Assembly (NCBI GenBank): GCA_017591395.1
Contig: WEDG01004226.1
Span: forward strand, 37,126-101,125
DNA length: 64,000 bases
Direction: 5' to 3'
From: Schistocephalus solidus
Lineage: Eukaryota; Platyhelminthes; Cestoda; Diphyllobothriidea; Diphyllobothriidae
Shown here: positions 38,176-49,560 of the stretch, piece after piece
How positions within the stretch are numbered: position 1 is the first letter of the stretch
Layout: every line of letters starts with the position of its first letter
Translations under genes and position numbers: made by a program
The notes under the pieces: model-generated
Databases searched by the model: none
The model's input: the letters and a program-made list of their open reading frames with translations, nothing else
What the model was told of the DNA's origin: nothing

Positions 38176-41100
38176 AATTCAAATCAATTTTTCAATTAAA
38201 TTTAATGCGGGAAATAGGCATGGGCCTTTGAGTTCCCTATTTTTAACGTAAAATTAAGTATGGTTTACAGAGAAACCGTATGGGTTGCAAAAGGTCAAAG
38301 CCGATCATAAAATATGACAAGTGGTGCGTGACTCTCGAGTGTTAAGATAAATTCCTCATCGCTCCGGCTCGTTTCGGAACGTAAAACTGTTAAAGTTCCT
38401 ATAAATCTTTCCAGCGATGGTGACATCACAACGTCTTCAGTAACGGCATTCCATGGTTTAACCACTCGGACAGAGAAGGATAACTAGCGCACATCCAGTC
38501 TCGCCTGCTGGACGCCCAGTTTCAATGGGTGACGTCAGAGATTGGTCATGGCAGCAAATTCAAAGAAGTCCGAGAATTCCAGGCAACAATCGAATCCCTT
38601 TACAATGCGAAATGTCTGCAGGAGATCACCACGCATTTGCATATAACTCAAAGGGAACAGATTAAGATTCATTATGTGGGTGCGATATGGCAAGGAGCTT
38701 TGACTCCTAACCATTTTTGTGGCTTTCCTCTGTACTCTTTCGAGGCAGTTCTGATCTTGAACTGTCCAGGGTTTCCAGGCTTGTACAGCATATTCCAAAT
38801 TCAGCCTAGATGAATGTTCCAAAAGTCTTAGTGAAGAGATCTTCATCGAAATCCAAAATGGCTCGGCTGATGGCAAACAACACCGCGATTGCACTCTTTG
38901 CCTCTTTCGAGCAATGAGAGAAGTTTTTTAAGGTGGTGGTCGTCAGCACACCAAGGTCCTTTTGGGTTTCCACGTCTTTTAAGGCTTCACCATTGAGAAA
39001 TTAGCTTCTACTGTCGGCAAATCCAGATGGGTTGCCTAAGCGAAGTATTGTACACTTATCGATGTTGAACCGCAAAAGCCAATGATTCGACCACTCCTCC
39101 ACCCGAGTTAAGTTGATCTGCAGTTTATCTTCGTCAGCAGGTCTCTGGATTACATTCCAGATTTTAATGTCGACGGCAAACATTGCTGCATCACAGTCAA
39201 GATTCCTGACGCAATCGTCCACGTTTATTAAAAACAGTATTGGCCCTAGTACTGAACCCTGAGGAACCCAAATCTCGACTGCAGCAGAACTTGACCTCTC
39301 TTGCCCGATGCATACAACCTGGCGCCGACTCACGAGGAAGTTTTCGATCCACTTGAGGAGTTTACCTCTGATTCCAATTCGTTCTTGCTTGTACAGCAGT
39401 CTCTCGTGCGGCACAGTATCGAAGGCCTTCTGAAAGTCAATGAAGGCTATGTGAACTGCGTGTCTATCTTCAAGTGCTTGGATCCACCTCTGGAGCGAAT
39501 GCAGTGAATGTTTTGTGCAGGATCTTCATTTTCTGAACCCATGTTGACAGTTTGATAATAAATTATGTGTCTCTAAGAATTTAAATAATTCGCTCTTGAT
39601 GATCCATTCCATAACCTTGCCTGTAATTTGTCACTGATGTCTGGCTACCGCTTTTGTACAAGGGAGTTATATGTGCCAGTGTCAGTGGCTACAGTGGAGA
39701 AACACCTGAAAAAGGTCCGTGGTTCAACTGCTATTGTGTCGGATGAAGTTTTGCTATTTGTTTTAAAATACTGCTGCTCTCAGATTGCCCCTATTTTTAC
39801 ACCTTATAAACATGTCCTTCATGGAGTCAAAGTTTCCGGACATTTGGCGTTCAGTAAGAATCACTCCTATCCCTATAAAGTCTGCTAATTTTGGTCCTAA
39901 ATCTTTTCGTCCAATCAACTGCTCTTCCACATAACTGAGGATTGCTGAACGTGTCGCTCTTGATACAATTAAGCCATTTTCCTCCAATTTCTCCGACCCA
40001 TTACAATTTACCTTTAAGGCCCGGCGTAGTACCCTAGATGCCTTTGCCCTTGTAGTACATTCGGCTCTACGAGATTTAGATAAGAGCTGCCGTGTGTACG
40101 CATGCGCATTTCTTGACTACTCCTCTGCCTTCACCATCATCCCGCGCCATCTCCTCCTTAATAAAACATCCGCGTCTGGCTCTCCTGGCAGGGTTGTCTC
40201 TTGGCTCGAAGATTATTTTACTACCCGCACTCAATTCGTACAATCCGGCAAGCGGAAATCTACTGTCCTTCCAAACAACTGCGGTGTTCTTCAAGGTGAT
40301 ATCTTATCCCCTCATCTCTTCTCCCTTCATACTGATGATTTGAGTTCACCAAACGACTGTATGTACATCAAGTACGCCGATGACATCGTTGTTTAATCGT
40401 CCTCTCAAAAATCAGACACATCTCCAGTGTATGAAGGATGGCCTCGACCAAGTTTCAGCCTGGTCGTCAGCTAATGGTCTTCAACTCAACCATGAGAAGT
40501 CTGTCCAATGTGTTTTCACCTGCGACCATCCCCTAGTTCTCAATTCTCAGCCATCCTTCCCAACGAGGTATCTTCTTTTCGGTACCTTCATATTACTCTG
40601 ACATACCATCTTTCATTCTTCCAACATATTGATACTCTTTTTACAAAAATTCATAAAATTCTATATTATATTCGCCGTTAACGTTCCTATTACACACCTC
40701 AGGCCCTTATCTGGCGATTTATTGGGGCATGTGTTCTTCCCCTCATCCTTTATTGCTGTCCCGTGATTTTTTCAGCTGTGCTTAAAAAGGATTTTTTGAT
40801 TTTAAAACGTATTCTCCGAATGCTCTCTTTTGCTGCTGGTGTTTCTTATACTGCTTTAGTAGATTTGATAACAAAACGGCACTTTACATTAATCAAACAA
40901 TAGGCTGGTTGAATCCTTGATGATGTAACCCATCCCCTCCACTCCGAGCTGATTGCTGTGAAGTCTTCCCGTCCGATGTGCTGAGGCTTTCACCATATAG
41001 CCTGCCGTACAACGGCATACCAGCGCTCCGTTTTACCATTTCTAGCACGCTACCTTACGTGTGAAGAGACTAAAATAAAAAAGCTGAGACTGAAACTGTC

Positions 41101-42707
41101 TCCCCACTAGATGTCCCTTTTTGACTCTTCGATTCTTGCATATTATGTTAACTTAACCTATTATCTTAGTGCATGGAGCCACTTATATTTTTGCAGAAAA
41201 TTTTGAATGATACTTCAAAATAAATCGTATTCCTCTCTCTCTCATATGCCAGCTTTTAATCGATAGGAAGTATTCCGGAGTCAAATGAATTTTGAAAGAG
41301 CACTTACAGAGCTGCGAAAAGTTAATTGGCGAGTTATTTCAGAAGCTCGGGTGGAAGCTCGTCTAGTCCTGGGGATTTTGAATCTTATAGTTCCTTTAAT
41401 TCCCTTCGCATCAGACATTTTCAGAATAGTATTTGGCTCATGCTTACAGTCGGCGGGTTATCCACCGTGGGACGAAGGAACTTTTCCTCGTTTGTGAAGA
41501 CTGAGCGGTAGAACTGTGAAATGTACTCGGCTTTTTCCCTGTTTTCAGAAATTTCGACGCCCACGGCAGGTTTAAACAGCGGAAATTCATTCCTCTTCCT
41601 TTTACATCTGCGGAGGTAACCGGAGACTAATTTTGGATTCTGCGTTGCCATTTGCAGCAAAGTTTTCTCGAATTCTCTTCGCGTTTTAAGGATAAGGCTT
41701 CTCAGTTTGTTTTTCTGTGTTTTATACTTATTAAATATGCGACTTGATTAGACTCGCAATATTTTCTCCACAACATGTGCTTCTTGTTTCTTTCCCTTTT
41801 CAGGTTGACGTCTAGCCACACAGGATGCTTGCTCTGATGAACATTCGTTTTTCGGTCAGTGGTTGTCCATAAGTTACAGAAGAACATTCCGGAAGGACTC
41901 GCAATCTTCGTTCACGGTGCTCGTAAACATTGAGGTCCAGTTGATGTCTGTTAGTGTGCTCGCATCTGATGAAAGTTTCCTTACCAAACGTTACGCCGTT
42001 TTTCCTCTATATCAGACGCAACGGAGAATAAGGAGTAGTCTCACATAAGCACCGCATGATCACTACGACCGAGCAGAGGCATTGAAATAATCTCGTCAAT
42101 GCTGCTTGATGTTTTCGTGAAAACCAGGTCAAGACAGTTAGCTTTTTTTTTTTCTTCGCGTGTTCTGATGGGGAAAAGGAAATGTTGTGTGAGGAGTTCC
42201 TTCAAGGTCTTTTGCAGAAAAACGTGATCAAAAGTTGATTTCGGGCATGATGATTGAACAGTGCTCCAGTTAATTCCTGGTGCGTTAATGTCACTCATAA
42301 TCATGACATTAGGTCGATTGGAGAAATGTTATAATTGTTCCAACAAGTGGGTGTCTGCGACTTGGTCTATCCCAGGTTGCCGATTGACAATGACGACATC
42401 CAGACATTGGGAGGCAAGAGCCTTGATGGTCAAAAATATGGCCTCCGTGCTGCACGCAAACTTGCTCGTCTTGTCGGACACTATTAGCATATCTTTCACA
42501 TACACAATTATTCCACAAACCTGACGGTTTTCTCTGTCCCTCCGATATATTTGGTATTCAGACAATGTTTTTTGCTATCTCTAATACTGCCCGACAGCCA
42601 GGTTTCGGTTGCTGCTATCACATGTGGAGATACTTCAGCAAGGCATAAATTTTAACAAATCAAGTTTTGATAATAGACTTTGGGCATTTGTGTACAAGCA
42701 CTTCAAT
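38176..42707 (-). mobile_element. LINE family F1, copy 1 (interrupted by F3)
   Basis: A 5'-truncated copy inserted into F2. The minus strand runs from EN (42650-42040, including DINAPGINWSTVQSSCPKST and SSSIDEIISMPLLGRSDHA), through the EN-RT linker (41900-41250), to RT and C-terminus (39640-38400). RT motifs include KAFD and RLLYKQERIGIRGKLLKW. The 3' end has a decayed AATTG-type tail near 38180. The catalytic box is FAVD in place of FADD at about 39180. It carries many frameshifts. Confidence 0.85.
39680..41246 (+). mobile_element. LINE family F3 nested in F1
   Basis: A plus-strand insertion with TGCCAG at both edges (39674-39679 and 41247-41252), precisely interrupting the F1 sequence found intact at 46735-46760. 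It encodes RT pieces VLKYCCSQIAPIF, FLDYSSAFTIIPRHLL, VLQGDILSPHLFSLHTDDLS, IKYADDIVV (YADD intact) and SANGLQLNHEKSVQ. The 3' end has an AATAAA near 41217 and a CT-rich terminus. It is 5'-truncated and frameshifted. Confidence 0.85.
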
Positions 42708-43035
42708 CAGAACCAGAATGGGACCCAGAACGCTCCCCTGGTTTTCCAGTGTGACGTGGCGTAACCATTGCAAAAACGTTGGCGCCTTCCTATGTAAAAC
42801 TTGGCGAAACATTTGAATAGGTTGTCAGTCACACCCATTTGACGCGGTTTCGATATGAGGCGTCCATGTGGGACCCTGTCAAAGGCTTTGCTGAAGTCAA
42901 TGTAGAAAGCATCGATTGATAAACCCATTTCTAATGATTTCTTCCAGCTTTTCCTGGAGAAAAGCAGGTTTGTGAGGCAGGATCCACCATTTTTAAATTG
43001 ATATTGTTACGAACGTAGCAAGTTGTTCGCTTAAA
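42706..43035 (-). mobile_element. LINE family F2 RT, 5' portion split by F1 insertion
   Basis: The minus strand encodes MGLSIDAFYIDFSKAFDRVP and RQMGVTDNLFKC, matching 51100-51330. It breaks at TTCTGAT exactly where the F2 sequence resumes at 38175. Both F2 halves share a short ATCA at the junction, likely the target-site duplication. Confidence 0.82.
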
Positions 43036-43084
43036 CATGCGATATCGTTCTGGAGATATATTTTCTATCGCGTTCAAGATACTA

Positions 43085-43370
43085 TATTGACGTACTTGTG
43101 TTCAGGTGTGGTGGCACGCCCAGGGGCGGCTCCAGCCGCGCCAGCCAACTGCGCCCTCTCCCATCTCTGGTCTTCTTGACTCTGTCTCGACATCGGGCTC
43201 AGGTGAGGGAGGAGGAGAGAGTGCGGTAGCTGCAGCGCAAGGCTGCTATCACTTAAAACTAATTCATGCGCAAGTCACCATCCCTGCACCACCTGGTGTG
43301 GAGCATTCGGTGGACCTCGTCGAAATCGACGGTCGAACTGCCATATTGACGTACGAAAAAAAGAAGTTCA
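43085..43370 (+). repeat. Unnamed repeat R1, copy 2
   Basis: The plus-strand frame has GGGESAVAAAQGCYHLKLIH, QVTIPAPPGV and HSVDLVEIDGRTAILTY. Relative to copy 1 most changes are third-position or conservative, suggesting it derives from a protein-coding element. It is followed directly by Gypsy-like sequence. Confidence 0.7.
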
Positions 43371-43738
43371 TTTAAGACAAATGGCCACACCACAACTCCT
43401 GTTGAAAATGATATGGCCACATTTGCAACAATTCATGCGCTAGTTCAACTCCCACCTTCATCGAATGACGATATCCTTCCTAAAGTGGACCGAACTGATA
43501 TTGAGACCACTTCACTAAGAGAAATTTTGCCTGAATTCAGAGACGTTTTGCATGGGAAAAGTACTCGTTGGGACGGAAAACTCACATCCGTGACGCTATT
43601 GAAACGGGCAACTCAAAGCCCATTTGGCAAACCCCCACGTATTTTACTAGCGCAATTGCAAGAAGAATTCGATAAGCTATCAGATACCATGCTGGCCACA
43701 GAAAACGTCGAGCTTTACTAGAATTTAAAATAAAGCAA
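43371..43738 (+). pseudogene. Possible LTR-retrotransposon pol fragment
   Basis: The open frame 43413-43721 includes TTSLREILPEFRDVLHGKST and QSPFGKPPRILLAQLQEEFD, resembling the linker just before the RT of Ty3/Gypsy polyproteins (an L..F.DV motif followed by a P.R-type stretch). No RT follows. The assignment is tentative. Confidence 0.5.
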
Positions 43739-44181
43739 AAAAACTATCTGGTGAATAAAACTATGCATCAATTTCGTAATAAGATAGAACATTTTTCAGG
43801 TTAGTTCTTTAAGATAGAATTCGGGCCGAAAGGGCCGGGATGAATTTATTTGGAATTCGTTGTGGTCAACAAACAAACATCAAATCCAAACGTACTTTGC
43901 TTGCGTCTTATGCGCTCCCGCTGACGGTGATAGTCATTCCACTGGAATTGGATATTCCAATCAGACGCTTCTACTATTACTTATTTCACGTCTATTTGTG
44001 AACCTTCTAAGATGACCTGCAATGCACATAGAGAGGACGGATTTACTTAGCGGACCAATCACCTTGTTTTATGGTTTATGTTCTGGGTATGAGCAAACCA
44101 TAGCTGGTGGTTAGTGACCTAAACATTAATGACCCCCCTATTCTCTCAAAATTCGCACAGGCCCACATTTCAATAATATAA
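43739..44181. other. Unassigned sequence
   Basis: No coding block or repeat partner was recognised. Confidence 0.5.
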
Positions 44182-44640
44182 CTACGCATTATTTAAAAAG
44201 CGGCTTATTTCTGCTGTGAAAAATAATATTTCTAATGTGAAGAAGAAGAAGAAGAAGGTTGTTCGTTCCTCGGAATCATGGCTATATTCGTCTGAGCTTT
44301 CGAACTCTAACTGGAGTCCATCGTTAAAGATAAAACAGCAACATAAACGAGTGACATTTATATGGGGAGCAGGGGCCAATCAGACAGCAGTAGCGCCAGC
44401 CTGGAGGTGACTATGCAGGGCCCTGTATGCCAGCACCAGCTCGATAAATCGATTGAATGAGCTCTCATTGGAGGCCCAGGCTTCAATCAATTCTCGGCTT
44501 GTCTTGCATCTGGCGTGGGCGATTATCTTCGTGTCTGCGAAGTTAAACTCGTGACCCGTTTCGTAGGTTTGGGCAGCCACTTGCGATAAACCATGATTCC
44601 TGTGAACGAAAATCTTTTTCTTTTTCAATTATACACACAC
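44182..44640 (-). mobile_element. Penelope-like element, GIY-YIG C-terminal fragment
   Basis: The minus-strand frame reads VHRNHGLSQVAAQTYETGHE, FNFADTKIIAHARC and SRELIEAWASNESSFNRFIE. This is the region after the GIY-YIG core in Penelope elements (HxxxTGHxF followed by RxxxEAW). Upstream EN and RT are missing. A GAA-rich stretch at 44240 gives a shadow lysine run. Confidence 0.8.
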
Positions 44641-45207
44641 CTGGAATGCGGAATTTTGCCTCAATTTTCAAATGTGTTCCGATGGCACCTTTATTTTATC
44701 CATAAAGTTTTGATAAGTAAATAATTTGTTTCAAAACTAATTTTCCATTTAAGTTTTTGTCTCACCCTGTTAGCAGCATCAATTTTTGCATTTTTGACAT
44801 CATATATGCTCTACATAACTCGGATGGGTAACACGCCTGACGCCAAGGCATCAACTGTCTGTACTGTTGAATAACGGCGGCGCTTCATCAACTGCGCTCA
44901 TCTCTATTGACCCTTTCAGACAATAACAGCTTTCAGTTGCAATTCTCATCGCTCTACTAGATATAAGCTCACCTGAGCAACAGGTTCTCCTAATCGTCTT
45001 CTCTGTATAACCTTCTGGATCAAGCCCAGGGAATACTGTAATTGACATTAAATAATACCACATTCACTTTTTATATTCTTTTCATATCCCTGACTGACTT
45101 AGCAGCCACCAACAGTTATCTCAGCAGTTAGTCACACTAGCAATTATTTCAGCAAAATACTTACAGATTGAGGGTACATACCCCAATAATCCTGCAGGAT
45201 ATTCGTT
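44641..45207. other. Unassigned sequence
   Basis: The minus-strand open frame 44851-45063 has no recognisable motif. No repeat partner was found in the window. Confidence 0.45.
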
Positions 45208-45211
45208 TCAT

Positions 45212-45241
45212 TCAATTCAATTCAATTCAATTCAATTCAAT
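45212..45241. repeat. Pentanucleotide tail of F1 copy 2
   Basis: Six TTCAA-type units (AATTG on the element strand) directly at the element 3' end, followed on the plus strand by TTTATTGAGGG. The same tail occurs at 59368-59390, shortened at 52811 and decayed at 38176. Confidence 0.92.
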
Positions 45242-45396
45242 TTATTGAGGGAAATAGGCATGGGCCTTTGAGTACCCTATTTGTAACGTAAAATTAAGTG
45301 CGGTATACAGAGAAACCGTGTGGGTTGCCAAGGTACAAAAGGCGGTCATAAAATTTGACAAGTGGTGCACGACTCTCGAGGGTTAAGATAAATGCC

Positions 45397-46394
45397 TCAT
45401 CGCTCAGGCTCGTTGCGGAACATAAAACTGTCAAGGTTCCTTTTAAAGCTTTCCAGCGATGGTGACATCACAACGTCTTCAGGGAGGGCATTCCATGGTT
45501 TAACCACTCTGACAGAGAAGGAGAACTTGCGCACATCCAGTCTCGCCTGCTGGACACGCAGTTTCAATGGGTGACCTCGGAGATGGGTCGTGGTGGCAAA
45601 TTCAAAGAAGTCCGAGAATTCCAGGCAACAATCCAATCCCTTCACAATGCGGAATGTCTGCAGGAGATCACCACGCATTTGCCTATAACTCAAAGGGAAC
45701 AGATTAAGATTCATTAGGCGGGTTGGGATATGGCAAGGAGCTTTGACTTCTAACCATTTTGGTGGCTTTCCTCTGGACTCTTTCGAGGCAGTTCTGATCT
45801 TGAACTGTCCAGGGTTTCCAGGCGTGCATAGCATATTCCAAATGTGGCCTAATGAATGTTCCAAAGGTCTTAGCAAAAAGATCTTCATCGAAATCCAAAA
45901 AGGCTCGTCTGATGGCATGCAACACCGAAATTGCCCTCTTCGCCACTTTCGAGCAGTGAGACGATGGTTTTTAAGGTGGTGGTCATCAGCACACCAAGGT
46001 CCTTTTGGGTTTCCACGTCTTTTAAGGCTTCACCGTTGAGAAAGTAACTTCTACTTTCGGCAGATCCAGACGGGTTGCCTAAGCGAAGTATTGTACACTT
46101 ATCGACGTTGAACCGCAAAAGCCAATGATTCGACCACTCCTCCAACCGAGTTAGGTTGATCTGCAGTTTATCTTCGTCAGCAGGGCTCTGGATTACATTC
46201 CAGATTTTAATGTCGTCGGCAAACATTGCTGCTTCACAGTCGAGATTCCTGACACAACGTTCACGTATATTAAAAACAGTATTGGCCCTAGTACTGAACC
46301 CTGAGGAACCCCACTCTCGACCGCAGCAGAACTTGACCTCTCTTGGCCGATGCACACAACCTGGCGCCGACCCACGAGGAAGTTTTTGATCCAC
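45397..46394 (-). pseudogene. F1 copy 2 ORF2, RT catalytic and C-terminal part
   Basis: CVRNLDCEAAMFADDIKIWN carries the catalytic FADD, followed by EEWSNHWLLRFNVDKCTILR and LKDVETQKDLGVLMTT. A further frame break near 45950 separates the last part (EYAMHAWKPWTVQDQNCLER). Upstream the frame is lost at the one-base deletion near 46256. Confidence 0.85.
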
Positions 46395-47167
46395 TTGAGG
46401 AGGTTACCTCTGATTCCAATTCTTTCTAGCTTGTAAAGCAGTCTCTCGTGCGGCACAGTATCGAAGGCCTTTTGAAAGTCAATGAAGGCAATGTGAACCG
46501 CGTGTCTATCTTCAAGTGCTTGGGTCCACCTCTGGATCGAATACAGCAAATTCGTTGTGCATGATCTTCCTTTTCTGAACCCGTGTTGACAGCTTGATAA
46601 CAAATTATAAGTCTCTAGGAATTTCACCAATTCGCTCTTGATGATCCTTTCCATAATCTTGCCAAGGATGCATGTTAAGCTTATGGGCCTGTAGTTTGTC
46701 ACTGACGCCCGGCTACCGCTTTTGTACAAGGGAGTTATATGTGCCAGCTTCCAATCGAAAGGAAGTGTTCCGGAGTCAAAGGACTTTTGAAAGAGCACTG
46801 ACAAAGGTGCGGAAAGTTCATTGGCGAGTTCTTTCAGAAGCTTGGGTGGAAGCTCGTCTGGTCCTGGGGATTTCGACTCTTTTAGTTCTTTTAATTCCTT
46901 TTGGATCAGAAATTCTGAGAATAGTATGTGGCTAATGCTTGCAGTCGGCGGGTTATCCACTGAGGGACGAAGGAACCTTGCCTCGTTTGTGAAGACTGAG
47001 CGGTAGAACTGTGAAAAGTACTCGGCTTTTTTTCTGTTTTCAGAAATTTCGACGCCCACGGCAGTCTTAATCAGCGGTATTTGATGTTTATTCCTTGTAC
47101 ATCTACGGAGGTAACTGTAGACTAACTTTGGATTCTGCGTTGCCTTTTGCAGCAAAAGTCTTCTCAA
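46193..47167 (-). pseudogene. F1 copy 2 ORF2, RT N-terminal part
   Basis: 324 codons open. SPGPDELPPKLLKELANEL, WKLAHITPLYKSGSRASVTN, YRPISLTCILGKIMERIIKS, LSSCQHGFRKGRSCTTNLL, AFIDFQKAFDTVPHERLLYK and VESGVPQGSVLGPILFLIYV give RT blocks 1 to 6 in order. After LIYVN the frame shifts, leaving a nonsense tail instead of the FADD box. Confidence 0.9.
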
Positions 47168-47489
47168 ATTCTCTTCGCGTTGTAAGAATAAGGCTTCTCA
47201 TTTTGTTTCTCTGTGCTTTATACTTATTAAAATAGGCGACTTGATTAGACTCGCGATATTTTCTCCACAACTTGTGCTTCCTGTTTATTTCCCCTTTTAA
47301 GTTGCTGTCTAGCCACCCAGGACGCTTGCTGTGATGGACACTCGTTAGCGGGCAGTGGTTGTCAATAAGTTGCAGAAGAACATTTCGGAAAGACTCCCAA
47401 TCTTCGTTTACGGTGCTCGAAAATATTGAGGTCCAGTTGATGTGTGTTAGATCTGCTCGCATCTGATGAAAGTTTCTCGCCAAACGTTA

Positions 47490-48240
47490 CGCCGTTTTTC
47501 CTCTATAGCAGGGGCGCAACGGAGAATAAGGAGTAGTCCCACATAAGCACCACATGATCACTACGACCGAGCGGAGGCATTGAAATAATCTCGTCAATGC
47601 TGCCTGATGTTTTCGTGAAAACCAGGTCAAGACAGTTAGCCCTTTGTCCTTCACGTGTTCTGGTGGGGAAAGGGACATGCTGTGTGAGGAGTGCATTCAA
47701 GGTCTTTTGCAGAAAAACATAATCAAAAGTCGGATTTCGGGCATGATGATTGAACAGTGCTCCAGTTAATTCCTGGTGCGTTGAAGTCACCCATAATCAT
47801 TACATTAGGTCTACTGGAGAACTTTTTCTAATTGTTCCAACAAGTGGGTGTCCGCGACTCGGTCTATCCTAGGTGGCCGATAGACAATGAGGACATCTAG
47901 ACATGGAGAGCCAAGAGCCTTGATGTTCAACCATATGGCTTCAGTGCTGCACGCAAACTTGCTCGTCTTGTCAGACACTATTAGCACGACTTTTAAATAC
48001 ACAATTATTCCACCACCCCTGTCGGTTTTCTCTGTCCCTCCGATATATTTGGTACCCAGACAATGTTATTTCGCTATCTAGAATACTGCCCGACAGCCAG
48101 GTTTCGGTTACTGCTATCACATCCGGAGATACTTCGGCAAGGCAAATTTTTAACCCATCAAGTTTTGATAAAAGGCTTTGCGCATTTGTATACAAGCACT
48201 TCAATTTTGCGCCAACCAAATTTCCTGTTGCGTTTGTCAA
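47490..48240 (-). pseudogene. F1 copy 2 ORF2, endonuclease part
   Basis: EN of the APE type: CLYTNAQSLLSKLDGLKICL, SPDVIAVTETWLSG, YRRDRENR, then DFNAPGINW-like sequence near 47790 and GSIDEIISMPPLGRSDHVVL with the terminal SDH. Two frame breaks separate the pieces. Confidence 0.85.
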
Positions 48241-48610
48241 TTTTATGGGCCCAACTGCGTCTCCTCTAACGTCAAGGTCGTATGTCTTTTTCCGTTTCGT
48301 GATGATTTTCGGTAACTCTGGTTTCTTTAGTGAGAACGCTGGGCGTTACGGAATCAGTTCTGACATCTCTTTGGGCAATTGGTTCCCTGATGGTTTTGGC
48401 GTTAGTGAGGTGGCTGCCGTTGTCCTCAGAACAATCGGTTGGTTCAATGGAAAATTCGTATTCTTTTGAACTACCTTCCCTTGAAAATAGCCAGATTGTG
48501 TTCGCCAGCCTTCAGTCTTGATTGTAGTTCCAAGACAAGTTCCCGGCGTTTCAGCCTTTCCGCAGGGGAGTAGTCCGGTTGAAAAAACCTCTTTATGCGA
48601 GTGACGTAGG

Positions 48611-49549
48611 TTAGTTTTTTTGGATAGGATCGCCTTGATTTGGTCTTTTGCTCTCTAGCATTATTTTCAGCGGTCGCGGTCGCGGCGTTCCTAGGCTGTC
48701 TTCAGACTTTTTGCCGATCCGGAATGCTTTAATAACTTTTACTTCCACGCCCGGTGGGAGCAACTGGTTTAGGAGGCCATTAAACGAAGCAAGGTCTTCG
48801 GTGACACGGTCTTCTGGTCGGACTGCAGTTGACTCGTGCAAACCCTGAATAACTAAACACTGTTGTCGATCCTGGTACTTGGAATTTTCGCTTCCTCCTG
48901 AGTTCTCCTTAGGGGCACGAGAACGGTTTACAGAGCTCTCGTTGGGATTAAGTCTACCTCTGACCAAACTCTCATCTGAAGGCTTCAATGAATCCATCAG
49001 AGTTGATTGTGACTTTGTCCTCCTGTTGTGGTGTTTCCCCATTGCAGCTTGCCACTCGTTTGTTTCTTCGGATTCAACTACGGGCTCTTTATAACACCCA
49101 AGATAGCAGGATGAGATTTGTGGTTTGCTCTGGTCGTCGTCCGTAGGATTCAGAGACTGTGCTCCTGTTATCCGGTCGTTATGGGTAATCGCGTCCGAAC
49201 ATTGTGAGCTGTAACCAGTTGTAGTTTTTGATACTTTTCGTGCTTTAGTCACTGCCTTTTTAACTGGAATATTGCTAAGCGTATTTCGTCGAGTAATGTT
49301 ATCTTGCAAGAGCTTCCTTAAGTCTGCAAGCTCATTTTCCAGTTTTGAACTCTTAGTAAAATATAAGAACATCCAACGCAAGATTCGTCCTCGTAGCCAA
49401 CGGATTTGGCTGCCATTACGCTTTTTTGCGCGCTTTGCTGGTTTTTGGTTACAAGTATAAACTGATGGAGTGCCAGTCGTGGATGTCGAAGCCAGCTCAA
49501 CAGGCTTTCCTTTTAAAGGAAGTTCCGTGACTGGTTCTGTTGCTAGCAA
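48611..49549 (-). CDS. F1 copy 2 ORF1 protein
   Basis: 312 codons uninterrupted. The N-terminal third is basic with a predicted helical stretch (SKLENELADLRKLLQDNITR), possibly a coiled coil. The middle is polar and disordered. The C-terminal third (QQCLVIQGLHESTAVRPEDR, LNQLLPPGVEVKVIKAFRIG, RPRPLKIMLES) resembles the RRM-like nucleic-acid-binding region of LINE ORF1 proteins. In known LINEs ORF1p binds element RNA and acts as chaperone. The start TTG/ATG choice and the exact 5' end are unsure. Confidence 0.7.
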   Translation of the reverse strand: MLATEPVTELPLKGKPVELASTSTTGTPSVYTCNQKPAKRAKKRNGSQIRWLRGRILRWMFLYFTKSSKLENELADLRKLLQDNITRRNTLSNIPVKKAVTKARKVSKTTTGYSSQCSDAITHNDRITGAQSLNPTDDDQSKPQISSCYLGCYKEPVVESEETNEWQAAMGKHHNRRTKSQSTLMDSLKPSDESLVRGRLNPNESSVNRSRAPKENSGGSENSKYQDRQQCLVIQGLHESTAVRPEDRVTEDLASFNGLLNQLLPPGVEVKVIKAFRIGKKSEDSLGTPRPRPLKIMLESKRPNQGDPIQKN

Positions 49550-49560
49550 ACAATTGTTTT

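Larger units (their letters stand above)
45208..49560 (-). mobile_element. LINE family F1, copy 2 (near full length)
   Basis: The most complete LINE here. On the minus strand it runs ORF1 (49549-48611), ORF2 EN (about 48240-47490), linker, RT (47167 to about 45900), C-terminal domain and 3' end. It terminates in about six AATTG units (plus strand (TTCAA)n at 45212-45241). ORF2 is close to intact: one base is missing near 46256 compared with copy 3, splitting the RT just before FADD, and smaller breaks lie near 47160 and 48000. The CR1/Jockey-like organisation is inferred from EN type and ORF layout. Confidence 0.9.

Noticed and set aside
44216..44410. Lysine-rich peptide at a GAA run
   Set aside because: It is a simple-repeat artefact opposite the Penelope fragment.
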